From assembly GCA_001563965.1 (NCBI GenBank), contig LKMS01000067.1, positions 1-8,167 on the forward strand: 8,167 nucleotides of DNA, written 5' to 3'. The stretch is from Haloferacaceae archaeon PL-Br10_E2g29. GTDB taxonomy: Archaea; Halobacteriota; Halobacteria; Halobacteriales; Haloferacaceae. The translations under genes were made by a program, and so were the position numbers. Below the pieces are notes generated by a model that did no database searches, was not told the DNA's origin, and was given only the letters and a program-made list of their open reading frames with translations. Within the stretch, counting starts at the first letter, position 1. Each line of letters begins with the position of its first letter. This document shows, piece after piece, positions 1 to 6,277 of this stretch.

Positions 1-1506
1 CTCGCCCAACACGGGCTCGACAAGTGGGGCCACCACGGCAAGATATCGGCGATGGGCGTTTCCCGAACGGAACTTCCGTCGTGGGATGACATCCAGCTCC
101 AGACCGCCCAGCTGGCGACGACGCCGCTGGCCGACGACGTCGCGGTCGACACCACCCTCACTATCGGCCCCGGAGCCGACTCACCACTGACACTCGACAT
201 TCCGATCTTCGTCAGCGACATGAGTTTCGGCGCGCTTTCGGAGGAGGCCAAGATTGCTCTCGCAAAGGGGGCCGAACAGGCCGGCACCGGCATCGGCTCA
301 GGCGAAGGCGGGATGCTTCCTGAAGAACAGGAGGCCAACAGCAAATACTTCTACGAACTCGCCAGCGGGAAGTTCGGCTGGGATACTGAACACCTCTCGA
401 AGATTCAGGCGTTCCATTTCAAGGGCGGCCAGGGCGCGAAAACCGGCACCGGCGGCCACCTCCCCGGCGAGAAAGTCCAGGGCAAGATCGCCGAGGTCCG
501 AGATCTCGAACCGGGCACCGACGCGGTGAGTCCCTCGCGATTCCCCGACCTCGAAACGCCGGAGGATTTCGCACGGATGGCCGAAACCGTCCGCGAACAC
601 GGCGACGGGATTCCGATCGGCTTCAAGCTCTCGGCCCAACACGTCGAAGACGACATCGACTTCGCCCTTGAGGCGGGTGCGGACTACATCATCATAGACG
701 GTCGCGGCGGCGGCACCGGTGCGGCTCCCGACGTATTCAAAAAGAACATCTCGGTGCCGACGATGGCTGCCGTCGCACGAGCCCGTCGACAGCTCGACGA
801 CCGCGGAGCCGACGAGGTGACGCTGATCGCCACCGGCGGGCTGCGGACCGAGTCGGACTTCATCAAGGCGATGGCGCTCGGTGCGGATGGCGTTGCGGTT
901 GCAAACAGCGCGATTCAGGCGATCGGCTGTCTGGGAATGCGCGCCTGTGACTCCAACAACTGCCCGGTTGGGATCGCGACACAGAAGGAAGATCTCCGCT
1001 CGCGGCTCATGATCGAGCAGGCCGCAGACAACCTCGAACGCTTTTTTGAGGCGACCACGGAGCTGATGAAAATCATGGCCCGTGCCTGCGGGCACGACTC
1101 GCTGAGCGGATTCGAGCAGCGTGATCTCGTCACGTGGAAATCGGATATGGCGGAGCTGACCGGCATCGAGTACGCCGGCAACAAAGTGGTCTCGGTCTCC
1201 TCGGACGGCGGCTTTGGCCAGTATCTGAGCGAGCTTACGACCGCGGTCAAATACGAGATGGACATCACCCACGTCCTGCTCAACGACGACGAACTCGGCA
1301 AGATCTCCAAAGAACAGCGCGAAGGCGGCTGGGACGTTTGGGAGACGGATCTTGTCAACCCTGATTTCGCCGCCTTTGCGGCAAACTGTGGCGCACATGG
1401 CCAGCAGGTCGTCGAACCCGAGCAGGCCGACAGTGCGCTCCGCACAGCACTCGGCTTTGACGGGCCCGCAGTGGTCGAGATTCTGACCGACTCTGATCCC
1501 GTCTGA
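1..1506 (+). CDS. FMN-binding glutamate synthase-type protein with a C-terminal ThDP-enzyme-like tail (5' end outside window)
   Basis: The frame is open to base 1, and the residues before the first in-window ATG (base 52) still fit the family (a Gly-rich stretch leading to MG and LPSWDD), so the ATG at 52 is probably internal and the gene starts upstream. Residues below count from base 52. Residues 1-376 form a complete glutamate synthase FMN domain: GGQGAKTGTGGHLPGEKV, an FMN-phosphate-type loop DGRGGGTGAAP at 216-226, and a [3Fe-4S] motif CX5CX4C with C293, C299 and C304 followed by PVGIATQ. Such domains turn 2-oxoglutarate plus ammonia into glutamate using ferredoxin or another donor; no glutaminase domain is visible in the window. 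From residue 377 to 484 the protein reads as the late part of a pyruvate oxidase/acetolactate synthase ThDP domain: SDGGF at 384-388, N411 26 residues after D385, then NPDFAAFA and a GPAVVEILTD end. The FMN-domain call is firm. The tail's role is unknown. Confidence 0.88.
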   Translation, partial: LAQHGLDKWGHHGKISAMGVSRTELPSWDDIQLQTAQLATTPLADDVAVDTTLTIGPGADSPLTLDIPIFVSDMSFGALSEEAKIALAKGAEQAGTGIGSGEGGMLPEEQEANSKYFYELASGKFGWDTEHLSKIQAFHFKGGQGAKTGTGGHLPGEKVQGKIAEVRDLEPGTDAVSPSRFPDLETPEDFARMAETVREHGDGIPIGFKLSAQHVEDDIDFALEAGADYIIIDGRGGGTGAAPDVFKKNISVPTMAAVARARRQLDDRGADEVTLIATGGLRTESDFIKAMALGADGVAVANSAIQAIGCLGMRACDSNNCPVGIATQKEDLRSRLMIEQAADNLERFFEATTELMKIMARACGHDSLSGFEQRDLVTWKSDMAELTGIEYAGNKVVSVSSDGGFGQYLSELTTAVKYEMDITHVLLNDDELGKISKEQREGGWDVWETDLVNPDFAAFAANCGAHGQQVVEPEQADSALRTALGFDGPAVVEILTDSDPV

Positions 1507-1519
1507 GGGCCACTCATTT

Positions 1520-1540
1520 CGCTCTCGCGTGGCGGGAGCG
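1520..1540 (+). terminator. Weak hairpin after the glutamate synthase-type gene
   Basis: A 7-bp stem (CGCTCTC against GGGAGCG, one G-T pair) with a 7-base loop begins 13 bases after the stop codon. It sits between two convergent genes, which suits a terminator. No T-run follows on either strand, and archaeal termination depends mostly on T-runs, so this may be chance in GC-rich DNA. The rest of the 1507-1680 gap shows no gene on either strand. Confidence 0.22.
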
Positions 1541-1680
1541 CAGACGGCTCACTGCGGTGTCGGTGCCGACCAGTCGCTCCCGGCGACGACTACACGCTGA
1601 CCGGTTATCTCTATCGCGACGGGTGTCGGTCTCCGGAACGGCGAGCGTCGGCTTCGGATCGGTTCTCACAATGGCGACGG

Positions 1681-2607
1681 TTACGCGCTCGAATAAAACG
1701 AGTCGGGATCGTGGTCGTCCTGCCAGGCGAAGGCGAACAGTCGACGGGCCGAAACCCGCGAGAGCTGTCGACCGTCGTCGCTCTCGGCGGTTGGCAGGAT
1801 CCAGACGGTGTCGTCTCCGCGGAGTCGCCCATCCGAATCGAGGCTGAGTTCGAATCCAGGATCTTCGAACGCGTGGAGTCCATCGTCGGTTGCGACGACG
1901 ACCACCGTCTGGTCGCCCACAGTCGATACGAGCATGCCGCCCGCCGCCTCGATGGCTGGTAGTGGAAACCCGACCGCCGCCTCGCCGCACTCGACGCCGA
2001 GCACGACCGTTTTCGGCTCGATATCCTCGCGGTTCCACTCCCGACTCGGACCACTGCCTCGCATCGGGCCGAGACCGAACCCCTCGCTCTCGACGTAGGC
2101 CTCGTAGGGAGTCGAATCGTAGTTTCTGGCTTTCGCCGATCCGTCCGATTCGGGCTGAAGCAACAGCCCATCCGGATACGCCTCGCGGAACGCCCCGACC
2201 GAGAGCATCGGGGCGGGCACAACGTCCAGCATCGCCCCGTCGAGTTCGCCCGCAAAACAACGACCCGTCGACTGTTTCCACTCCGAGTTGGTCTGACGGT
2301 CGTACAGCACGAGATCATCGTCCGCGAGTTTTCCCGAGACACCGAACGTGAGCGGCTGGCTGTCGACAACCGCCTCGTAGACGACTGCGCTGCCACAGAT
2401 CGGACACCACGTGACCGCAATTGGTCGGCCGTCGACCGCGTCGTTGACGATTTCGTGGTAGTTGAGAATTCGAACCGGGTAGCCACGAGGTGGGTCGGTC
2501 TCGACGAGCACCACCTCGTCGCTGTCGTCGCCGTCGTAGGCTGATCCGAACGAGGGGTCGTCAATGCTGGCGATTGCGTCGCGCGGCAGCACGGATTCGA
2601 TATGCAT
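1681..2607 (-). CDS. DUF3179 domain protein
   Basis: A 308-residue protein covering the whole DUF3179 domain, a family of unknown function. Family hallmarks are RILNYHEIVND at 46-56, the cysteine pair WCPICGSAVVYE at 67-78 (C68, C71), LTFGVSGKL at 86-94, LYDRQTNSEWKQSTGR at 101-116, and a closing FAFAWQDDHDPDSFY at 291-305 that matches the usual Phe/Trp-rich end before an HPDT-like motif. The CPxC pair could bind metal or be redox active, which is inference. No signal peptide or membrane helix is present, so it is probably cytoplasmic; many relatives are exported. The frame is open far upstream, but homology begins just after the ATG at 2607, and a TATA-like element lies 34 bases before it, so that start was chosen. 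It follows a Met-rich membrane protein gene on the same strand with a 137-base gap. Confidence 0.85.
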   Translation of the reverse strand: MHIESVLPRDAIASIDDPSFGSAYDGDDSDEVVLVETDPPRGYPVRILNYHEIVNDAVDGRPIAVTWCPICGSAVVYEAVVDSQPLTFGVSGKLADDDLVLYDRQTNSEWKQSTGRCFAGELDGAMLDVVPAPMLSVGAFREAYPDGLLLQPESDGSAKARNYDSTPYEAYVESEGFGLGPMRGSGPSREWNREDIEPKTVVLGVECGEAAVGFPLPAIEAAGGMLVSTVGDQTVVVVATDDGLHAFEDPGFELSLDSDGRLRGDDTVWILPTAESDDGRQLSRVSARRLFAFAWQDDHDPDSFYSSA

Positions 2608-2621
2608 GAGATCGATTACTG

Positions 2622-2631
2622 GCTGTACAGC
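2622..2631. promoter_or_regulatory. 10-bp palindrome between TATA element and start of the DUF3179 gene
   Basis: GCTGTACAGC is a perfect palindrome, 15 bases before the ATG and 9 bases past the TATA-like element, so it would lie just upstream of or at the expected transcription start. A site there would suit a repressor. A 10-bp palindrome can arise by chance, and no second copy was seen. Confidence 0.25.
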
Positions 2632-2640
2632 GGGCAGACA

Positions 2641-2650
2641 GTTAAAAACA
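2641..2650 (-). promoter_or_regulatory. TATA-like promoter element of the DUF3179 gene
   Basis: On the - strand this reads TGTTTTTAAC, an AT-rich patch standing out in GC-rich sequence. With the usual archaeal spacing of about 25-27 bases, transcription would start near 2618-2620, giving a leader of roughly 11-13 bases with no Shine-Dalgarno site. This fits the short or absent leaders common in haloarchaea. Confidence 0.5.
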
Positions 2651-2698
2651 AGCCGCGTGGGTATGGGTGACGCCACTGCGTTCTCGTCGCGGCGAAAG

Positions 2699-2724
2699 CG
2701 CTCAACGGAAAACCCGACTGAGCG
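2699..2724 (-). terminator. Hairpin downstream of the Met-rich membrane protein gene
   Basis: A 26-base inverted repeat with perfect 6-bp arms CGCTCA/TGAGCG, plus three more possible inner pairs (CGG with CCG) around a T-rich loop. It lies 20 bases past the stop of the gene at 2745-3197 and before the promoter of the next gene. There is no T-run after the stem, but the loop itself contains TTTT. It could end the upstream transcript or be a regulatory dyad. Confidence 0.35.
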
Positions 2725-2744
2725 GAGGCCGACCCACGGCGGGA

Positions 2745-3197
2745 CTACATCATGTCGTCGCGGAGTGTCATGATGAGTCCGCTCCCGAGCATGAGTAGTG
2801 CGATGGCGACCATACCGGCGTCGGTGCCCATTGCGGCGTCGGCTGTGGCACCGTCCATACTGCTCATCGTTCCCATCCCATCCATGTCGTCCATGCCGGT
2901 CGAATCGTCCATACCCATCGTCATCCCCGTGCCGGCTGACATCAGTGCCTGGTTGCCCCCCATCAAAAGCGAGTAGCCGATCATCAGCGGACCACTCGCA
3001 GACCCGATGCGAGCGGCCGCCGGAGTAAACAGTACGAGGCCGTGCAGGGTGACGACCGAACCGAGCGCGAGCATTCCCCAGGCGGCGGTCGTCATCGCCG
3101 AACCGGTCACAGCCAGATACACCGAGTAGCTCCCGGAGACAACGCCGATGAGCCCACCGTACAGCTGCATCGTCGACACCGACCCGTTCGAATCCAT
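2745..3197 (-). CDS. Small membrane protein with a Met/Asp-rich loop
   Basis: A 150-residue hydrophobic protein with four likely membrane segments at about 11-31, 37-58, 69-86 and 127-145. No family was recognised. The third and fourth segments are joined by a loop (about 86-125) in which Met recurs every two or three residues among Asp, Gly and Ser, for example MGMDD, GMDDMDGM and MSSMD. Met makes up 21 of 150 residues. Closely spaced Met residues in exported or membrane proteins can bind Cu(I) or Ag(I), so a metal-related role is possible, but nothing nearby (no copper ATPase, CopZ or cupredoxin) supports it. With an even number of helices both ends lie on the same side. The start at 3197 is supported by a T-rich element about 25 bases upstream and no Shine-Dalgarno site, as in a leaderless gene. 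It lies between the GH15 gene and the DUF3179 gene on the same strand. Confidence 0.75.
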   Translation of the reverse strand: MDSNGSVSTMQLYGGLIGVVSGSYSVYLAVTGSAMTTAAWGMLALGSVVTLHGLVLFTPAAARIGSASGPLMIGYSLLMGGNQALMSAGTGMTMGMDDSTGMDDMDGMGTMSSMDGATADAAMGTDAGMVAIALLMLGSGLIMTLRDDMM

Positions 3198-3217
3198 ATC
3201 TTTGAGTTCGTCGGGGA

Positions 3218-3226
3218 GAAAAAATA
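3218..3226 (-). promoter_or_regulatory. T-rich element: promoter of the Met-rich gene and possibly terminator of the GH15 gene
   Basis: The - strand reads ATTTTTTCT (preceded by CT), centred about 25 bases before the ATG at 3197. That distance places the transcription start at or next to the start codon, giving a leaderless message. The same T6 run lies 23-31 bases past the stop codon of the GH15 gene, where an archaeal T-run terminator would be expected. It may serve both genes. Confidence 0.45.
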
Positions 3227-3248
3227 GGTGCGGTGAGCGATAGGTAAC

Positions 3249-5345
3249 CTACTCGGCGGGTGCGAGGCCGAACGGTTCGCCGCGGGCGTGGCTCTCGACG
3301 AGCAGGATGTACATCGCCTGGCTCCACTGGAGATTCGAGTTCCACGCAACCGTGCCATCGCCGTCAACGCGCTCGGGCAACAGGTCTGCTGTCGTCGTCC
3401 ACTCGGTCGATTCCGTGAGGTGTTTTTCCACCGCGTTCTCGTCGACCCCGGTCTGCCACCTGACCATGTCGGCGTACGCCTCACACAGCGGCCAGCCACC
3501 GTCTTCGGGCCGGCCGGTCGGCGTGTAGCGGTCGCCGGGGTACCGGCCGAGACACGGGGTGTCGACGGCGCGCCATCGGGTATCGTCGGCCAACTCGACC
3601 GTCGAGATCAGTTCCTCGTCATCGGCCGAGAGAACGTTCCAGGGCCAGTAAGCCATGAACGCCGCCGCGTCGGGTCGCTGGTCGGGACTGGGTCCGGAGC
3701 CACCCTCCGGCTTGTCGGCAGTCACGTAGTGATCGCCGTACGGGGTGTTGGTCTTGAAACAGTAGGTCGCGAAGTTCGATGCCCACGTGTTGGCGGTTTC
3801 GCGACACTGGTCGGCAAATTCGGATTCGTTCTTTTTGTCGGCCATTTCGGCCATACACCGAAGGCCGGCAATCGCCGCGGCCGACCCCTCGGTGGTGTGA
3901 CCCCACACCTCCTCCCACGGATCCTGATGTGGTTTCGGAAAGCCCCAGCCGTTGTCCCAGTCGAGCAGAAACGCGGCGGCGCGTTTCGACATTTTGTAGT
4001 GGTCGTCGAGAAAGCCATCGCCGTCGGTTTCGGACCACAACAACCAGTGGGCGTAGATGGGCCCGCCGACCTGATCCAACTGGAGTGCCCGCCAGTGCGA
4101 TTCGCCGGTGGTGTAGTAGTTCTGCCACCACGTCCCACGGCGGTCGATGCCGCGGTCGTCGTACATCTCCTCGGTGATCTGGGTTCTATCGAGCCAGTTG
4201 ACCGCGAGCGCGGCCTCGTCAGTTGCGCCCGCCGCCAATAACGCCTGGACGATGATCACCTGATCGCGGGGCCAGATGAACTTGTAGGTCATGTCGTGGG
4301 GTTTGAACGCGCCCGCGATGGTGGCACAACAGCCGTCTTGGGCGGTTTTGATGCTCGTCATCGACCGATCATACAGCGCGTCAATCGTTTCGTCACCGGT
4401 CGGTGCGGTCGTCACGGTCTCGTGCCACTCCTCCCACGCGTCGACGAACGCGTCTTTTTCGGCCTCATAGCCCGCGTCGAGGGCCTCACGAGCGTGTGTG
4501 ACCGCCGCCTGCTCGCTTTTGCCGAAGCCGACGGCGGTGAGCCATTCGACCGTGTTGCGGTCGGCGTTGCTGTCTGCGTCGCCAGCGCTGTCGACGGATG
4601 GGTCACAGTGGATCCCAAACCCGATATCGAGGTCACCGGTCGCCGTTTCATTCGCATCGATCCAGCCGTTGTTCTGCTCGTAGATTTCGGTCCACGTGCT
4701 CCGGTCGGGGCCGTCTGATACCCCCGCGATGCCGATCCGGTGGCCGTCAAACCGGCGCTCGCCGTCGCGTTCTTGGGCGAACGCGATGTACCGGTAATCG
4801 TCATCGTCGTGGGCGACGATGACATCGCAGTCGTCCTCGTGGCGGACGGTTGCGGTCTGCTCGGCCTCGTGGTGTTCGTGGTCGTGGGCCGTAATCCCGA
4901 GTTTCGATACCGTGAATATCGTCCGCTCGCGGTCGTCGGCGAAGTCGGCCGTGTTCCGGATGAGCAGTCCCGGGCGCTCGATACTCGCAATCGCCTGCTG
5001 GCTGATTGTTGCCTCGGTGCCATCGGTAAACCGAAGTTGGTTCGTGAGGTCGAGTTCGGGAACCTGGTTCGACTGCCAGTCAACATCGCTCGTGGTCGCA
5101 TCGTTTCGACAGTCGAGCGTCTGGCCGAGACGGCGGTCCCACACGAGCGTATGGAGGTTGTAGAACAGCTCGATATCCGAGCGGAACGCCGAGGTCTCTT
5201 CGATGAGTGCGCCGTTCCACTCCGTGCGGGGATTGTCGGCGTAGCTGTTTGCGGTGACCATCGTGTGCTGGCTGTCGCCTGTTGGGGTGCTCATGAGGGC
5301 ATCCTTGTCGCTGGCAACGTGGAAGGCGGCGGGTGGTTCGTCCAT
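3249..5345 (-). CDS. GH15 family glycoside hydrolase (glucoamylase/glucodextranase-like)
   Basis: A 698-residue protein. Residues 1 to about 300 form a beta-rich N-terminal domain in the position of the glucodextranase-type N domain, though divergent. Residues from about 315 form the (alpha/alpha)6 catalytic barrel. Visible GH15 marks are YKFIWPRDQ at 354-362, the general-acid region DPWEEVWG at 476-483 (E478 by analogy with the WEE motif of fungal and bacterial glucoamylases) and the general-base region LLPERV at 655-660 (E658). GH15 enzymes release glucose from ends of alpha-glucans; some archaeal members are trehalases, so the substrate is open. There is no signal peptide or Tat motif, so it probably acts in the cytoplasm on glycogen-like or imported oligosaccharides. 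ATG at 5345 gives the longest form; Met18 and Met29 are possible alternatives. A His/Asp-rich patch lies at 154-184. It has its own upstream region, and the next gene downstream starts after only 51 bases. Confidence 0.88.
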   Translation of the reverse strand: MDEPPAAFHVASDKDALMSTPTGDSQHTMVTANSYADNPRTEWNGALIEETSAFRSDIELFYNLHTLVWDRRLGQTLDCRNDATTSDVDWQSNQVPELDLTNQLRFTDGTEATISQQAIASIERPGLLIRNTADFADDRERTIFTVSKLGITAHDHEHHEAEQTATVRHEDDCDVIVAHDDDDYRYIAFAQERDGERRFDGHRIGIAGVSDGPDRSTWTEIYEQNNGWIDANETATGDLDIGFGIHCDPSVDSAGDADSNADRNTVEWLTAVGFGKSEQAAVTHAREALDAGYEAEKDAFVDAWEEWHETVTTAPTGDETIDALYDRSMTSIKTAQDGCCATIAGAFKPHDMTYKFIWPRDQVIIVQALLAAGATDEAALAVNWLDRTQITEEMYDDRGIDRRGTWWQNYYTTGESHWRALQLDQVGGPIYAHWLLWSETDGDGFLDDHYKMSKRAAAFLLDWDNGWGFPKPHQDPWEEVWGHTTEGSAAAIAGLRCMAEMADKKNESEFADQCRETANTWASNFATYCFKTNTPYGDHYVTADKPEGGSGPSPDQRPDAAAFMAYWPWNVLSADDEELISTVELADDTRWRAVDTPCLGRYPGDRYTPTGRPEDGGWPLCEAYADMVRWQTGVDENAVEKHLTESTEWTTTADLLPERVDGDGTVAWNSNLQWSQAMYILLVESHARGEPFGLAPAE

Positions 5346-5366
5346 ACCGGTTTGACGCGGTGGCTA

Positions 5367-5373
5367 CACAATA
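5367..5373 (-). promoter_or_regulatory. Possible TATA element of the GH15 gene
   Basis: The - strand reads about TATTGTG in this patch, centred near 25 bases before the ATG at 5345, which would give a leaderless transcript. No Shine-Dalgarno site precedes the ATG. A second candidate, TTTATGC near 5412-5418, would give a leader of roughly 40 bases and place the nearby palindrome between TATA and transcription start. The sequence does not decide between them. Confidence 0.35.
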
Positions 5374-5385
5374 GGATGCCGATTT

Positions 5386-5411
5386 CGTGCAATATGTGCA
5401 CATACATCACG
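5386..5411. promoter_or_regulatory. Palindromic operator candidate upstream of the GH15 gene
   Basis: The core TATGTGCACATA (5393-5404) is a perfect 12-bp palindrome. After three unpaired positions on each side, CGTG (5386-5389) and CACG (5408-5411) pair again, so 20 of 26 positions are symmetric. This is the shape of a site for a dimeric regulator with two contact zones. It ends 41 bases before the GH15 start codon. Depending on which TATA element is used it would be upstream of the promoter (activation) or over the start region (repression). The regulator is not in the window. Confidence 0.5.
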
Positions 5412-5440
5412 CATAAATCCGCGAGAAAGGGGTACTGCGA

Positions 5441-5453
5441 CAGCGTTGCGCTG
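5441..5453 (-). terminator. Small hairpin after the ABC transporter operon
   Basis: CAGCG-TTG-CGCTG forms a perfect 5-bp stem about 60 bases past the ATPase stop codon, followed on the - strand by a short CCCCTTTCTC stretch. It could help end the transporter transcript before the GH15 promoter. The stem is short and the T-run weak. The rest of the 5346-5512 gap holds the promoter and palindrome listed separately and no convincing gene. Confidence 0.25.
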
Positions 5454-5512
5454 CCATTGGCTTCCTCTCGACAGGTAGGTCGTCGACAACGCTTCCGCCG
5501 AAATCGAACGAA

Positions 5513-6277
5513 TCAGGTATGAATGAGGTCGCGAACCCGCTCGTAGTACTCGCCGAACTCGGGGTCAGCCCGCGAGCGAGGTCGGACGAGATCGATCTCG
5601 ACGATTCCGCGGATCGAGCCGGGGTTTCTTCCCATCACGACAACGCGGTCGGCGAGTTTGACCGCCTCTTCAACATCGTGAGTGACGAACAGCACCGTTT
5701 TGTTGGTCTCGCGCCAGATATCGATCAGTTCGTCCTGGAGCATCTCACGGGTCTGGGCGTCGACCGCGCCGAACGGTTCGTCCATCAACAGCAGCGAGGG
5801 ATCGATGGCGAGCGCTCGCGCCAGCGCCACGCGCTGTTTCATCCCACCCGACAGCTCCTTGGGGTAGCTGTCTTCGAACCCCTCTAGCCCAACGAGATCG
5901 ATGAGCTGTTGAACGCGCTGGCTGCGTTCGTCTTTCGGGACGTTCGCCTTTTTCAGGCCGAACGCGACGTTCTCTCGAACCGTCTGCCACGGAAACAGAT
6001 GGTACTCCTGAAAAACGATCCCCATATCCGTGTTCGGTTTCGTCACTGTCGACCCGTTGAGAATGACTTCGCCGCTGGTGGGGGGTTCGAGGCCGGCAAG
6101 AATCCGAAACAGCGTGGTTTTCCCACAGCCCGAGGGGCCGACCAGACAGATGAACTCCCCTGGACTGACCTCGAAGTTGATGTCGGCGAGCGCCTGGACC
6201 GTCCCCTGCTTGCTGTCGTACTGTTTGTCGACCTGTTCGACCCGAACCGTCGAGCCGCCAGCGTGGTTTATCGCCAT
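5513..6277 (-). CDS. ABC transporter ATP-binding protein, nitrate/sulfonate/taurine type
   Basis: A 254-residue nucleotide-binding subunit that powers import at the inner face of the membrane. All ATPase motifs are intact: Walker A GPSGCGKT at 47-54, Q-loop Q90 in VFQEYHLFPW, signature LSGGMKQR at 142-149, Walker B LLLMDEP at 162-168 with catalytic E167, D-loop near 172-174 and switch H200. The length and the FQEYHLFPW and GAVDAQTR segments fit the SsuB/TauB/NrtD group. The frame stays open upstream to 6451, but that part lies inside the permease gene in another frame and has no family likeness; the ATG at 6277 gives the normal family N-terminus. Its start overlaps the permease stop by 10 bases, indicating translational coupling. 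It is the last gene of the operon. Confidence 0.93.
   Translation of the reverse strand: MAINHAGGSTVRVEQVDKQYDSKQGTVQALADINFEVSPGEFICLVGPSGCGKTTLFRILAGLEPPTSGEVILNGSTVTKPNTDMGIVFQEYHLFPWQTVRENVAFGLKKANVPKDERSQRVQQLIDLVGLEGFEDSYPKELSGGMKQRVALARALAIDPSLLLMDEPFGAVDAQTREMLQDELIDIWRETNKTVLFVTHDVEEAVKLADRVVVMGRNPGSIRGIVEIDLVRPRSRADPEFGEYYERVRDLIHT

Noticed and set aside
298..1398. Long open frame of 366 codons on the - strand opposite the glutamate synthase-type gene
   Set aside because: It mirrors the real gene in a GC-rich genome, has no recognisable motif, and the + strand frame carries clear FMN and Fe-S motifs.
1557..1847. Small + strand gene in the gap after the glutamate synthase-type gene
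   Set aside because: The product is Arg-rich, more than half of it is antisense to DUF3179, and there is no promoter-like element before it.
1514..2281. 255-codon open frame on the - strand overlapping the DUF3179 gene
   Set aside because: It is extremely Arg-rich and basic, opposite to the acidic proteins of this genome, and is explained as a shadow frame.
2823..2942. Direct DNA repeat array (CCAT-type words) as a CRISPR or satellite
   Set aside because: The spacing is irregular and the pattern is explained by Met-Asp codons of the membrane protein.
2608..3345. Upstream extension of the DUF3179 frame to a 554-residue protein
   Set aside because: The extra 246 residues are Arg/His-rich and unlike any haloarchaeal protein, overlap the Met-rich gene in another frame, and lie beyond a promoter-like element just before the chosen ATG.
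3288..4241. 317-codon open frame on the + strand inside the GH15 gene
   Set aside because: It is the antisense shadow of GH15; the composition is Val/Arg/Gly-rich and no domain is visible.
5375..5521. Possible 48-residue + strand peptide with a CNMC pair between the GH15 and ATPase genes
   Set aside because: It resembles small zinc-finger proteins only superficially: it lacks a CPxCG motif, its second half is strongly basic, and it covers the GH15 promoter and palindrome.
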